Translations under genes and position numbers: made by a program
Notes under the pieces: generated by a model
Database searches by the model: none
Told to the model about the DNA's origin: nothing
Seen by the model: the letters and a program-made list of their open reading frames with translations, nothing else
In this document: positions 5,992 through 6,141 of the stretch, one piece after another
Position numbering within the stretch: position 1 is the stretch's first letter
Layout of the letters: each line of letters begins with the position of its first letter
Assembly (NCBI GenBank): GCA_041648505.1
Contig: JBAZOY010000109.1
Span: forward strand, 1 to 6,141
From: JBAZOY01 sp041648505
GTDB lineage: Bacteria; Desulfobacterota; Syntrophia; Syntrophales; CG2-30-49-12
DNA: 6,141 nucleotides
Direction: 5' to 3'

Positions 5992-6141
5992 TTAAATTAT
6001 TAAATCTTTTTGGGTTACTTTATTGGCTATGTTTTTGCCGTCTTTTATGATGTAATTAACTTCTACCTTAATCCCTGCCTTAATCTTCTTTACCGGTTTT
6101 TCCAAGGTAAATTCCATAATTTTCGGTTTTCCCTTTACGGT
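5992..6141 (-). CDS. C-terminal part of a second, related small protein, cut by the window edge
   Basis: The last 49 codons of a minus-strand gene enter from the right edge and end at TAA (complement of 5992-5994), 18 bp before the start of the next gene. The residues align without gaps to the downstream protein: VKGKPKIMEFTLEKPVKKI against VKGKTEAMEFSLEKACSKI, then IKDGKNIANKVT against TKDGKNVASKVT. It is therefore a tandem paralogue of the same domain. It lacks the Lys-rich tail and stops soon after the domain (QKDLII). Whether it has a signal peptide cannot be seen. The short gap, and the fact that the next gene's ribosome binding site lies within it, indicate one operon. Confidence 0.85.
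   Translation of the reverse strand, partial: TVKGKPKIMEFTLEKPVKKIKAGIKVEVNYIIKDGKNIANKVTQKDLII

Noticed and set aside
1..6141. CRISPR array, tRNA, rRNA or riboswitch
   Set aside because: I found no regularly spaced repeats, no tRNA-like cloverleaf and no recognised RNA motif in the spacers by eye; a covariance-model scan was not possible.

Overview
The window looks like chromosomal DNA from a moderately AT-rich, Gram-negative, probably anaerobic bacterium. My best guess is a Desulfobacterota (former Deltaproteobacteria) lineage. This rests on gene content: a cytidylate-kinase-like protein with a BON-like tail, a sigma-54 enhancer-binding response regulator, a HAMP-type sensor kinase and Sec-exported small proteins. 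No single diagnostic marker gene is present, so the taxonomy is inference.

Layout from left to right. Positions 1-104 hold the tail of a plus-strand gene that resembles the C-terminal end of a DDE-type integrase/transposase. Directly after it, at about 109-167, are inverted and direct repeats that look like the end of an insertion sequence. A kinase-like gene follows at 320-1099, with a clear ribosome binding site and a plausible promoter. Then comes about 260 bp without genes and a GC-richer island at 1355-2094. This island is a decayed, 5'-truncated NorD-type VWA gene, with three frame changes and one in-frame stop. After roughly 230 bp of non-coding DNA there is an NtrC-family response regulator at 2324-3691 (+). 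It runs tail-to-tail into a membrane sensor histidine kinase at 3619-5166 (-), and the two coding regions overlap by 73 bp. Upstream of the kinase is a 384-bp spacer with a 9-bp hairpin, a candidate kinase promoter and a strong intrinsic terminator facing left. The right edge holds two tandem minus-strand genes for related small proteins; the downstream one is complete and has a signal peptide, and the upstream one is cut by the window.

How the parts work together. The histidine kinase (two membrane segments around a periplasmic sensor region, HAMP, HisKA, HATPase) and the sigma-54 activator are very probably cognate: periplasmic signal, phosphotransfer to the regulator's receiver Asp52, then activation of sigma-54 promoters. 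I saw no convincing sigma-54 promoter in this window, so the targets are likely elsewhere. The exported small proteins form their own operon ending at the 5482-5512 terminator and are not co-transcribed with the kinase.

I do not see a wholly new multi-gene system here. The points most worth a second look are the overlapping convergent two-component pair, the kinase-BON fusion with an atypical P-loop, the GC-rich NorD relic, and the tandem paralogous exported proteins.
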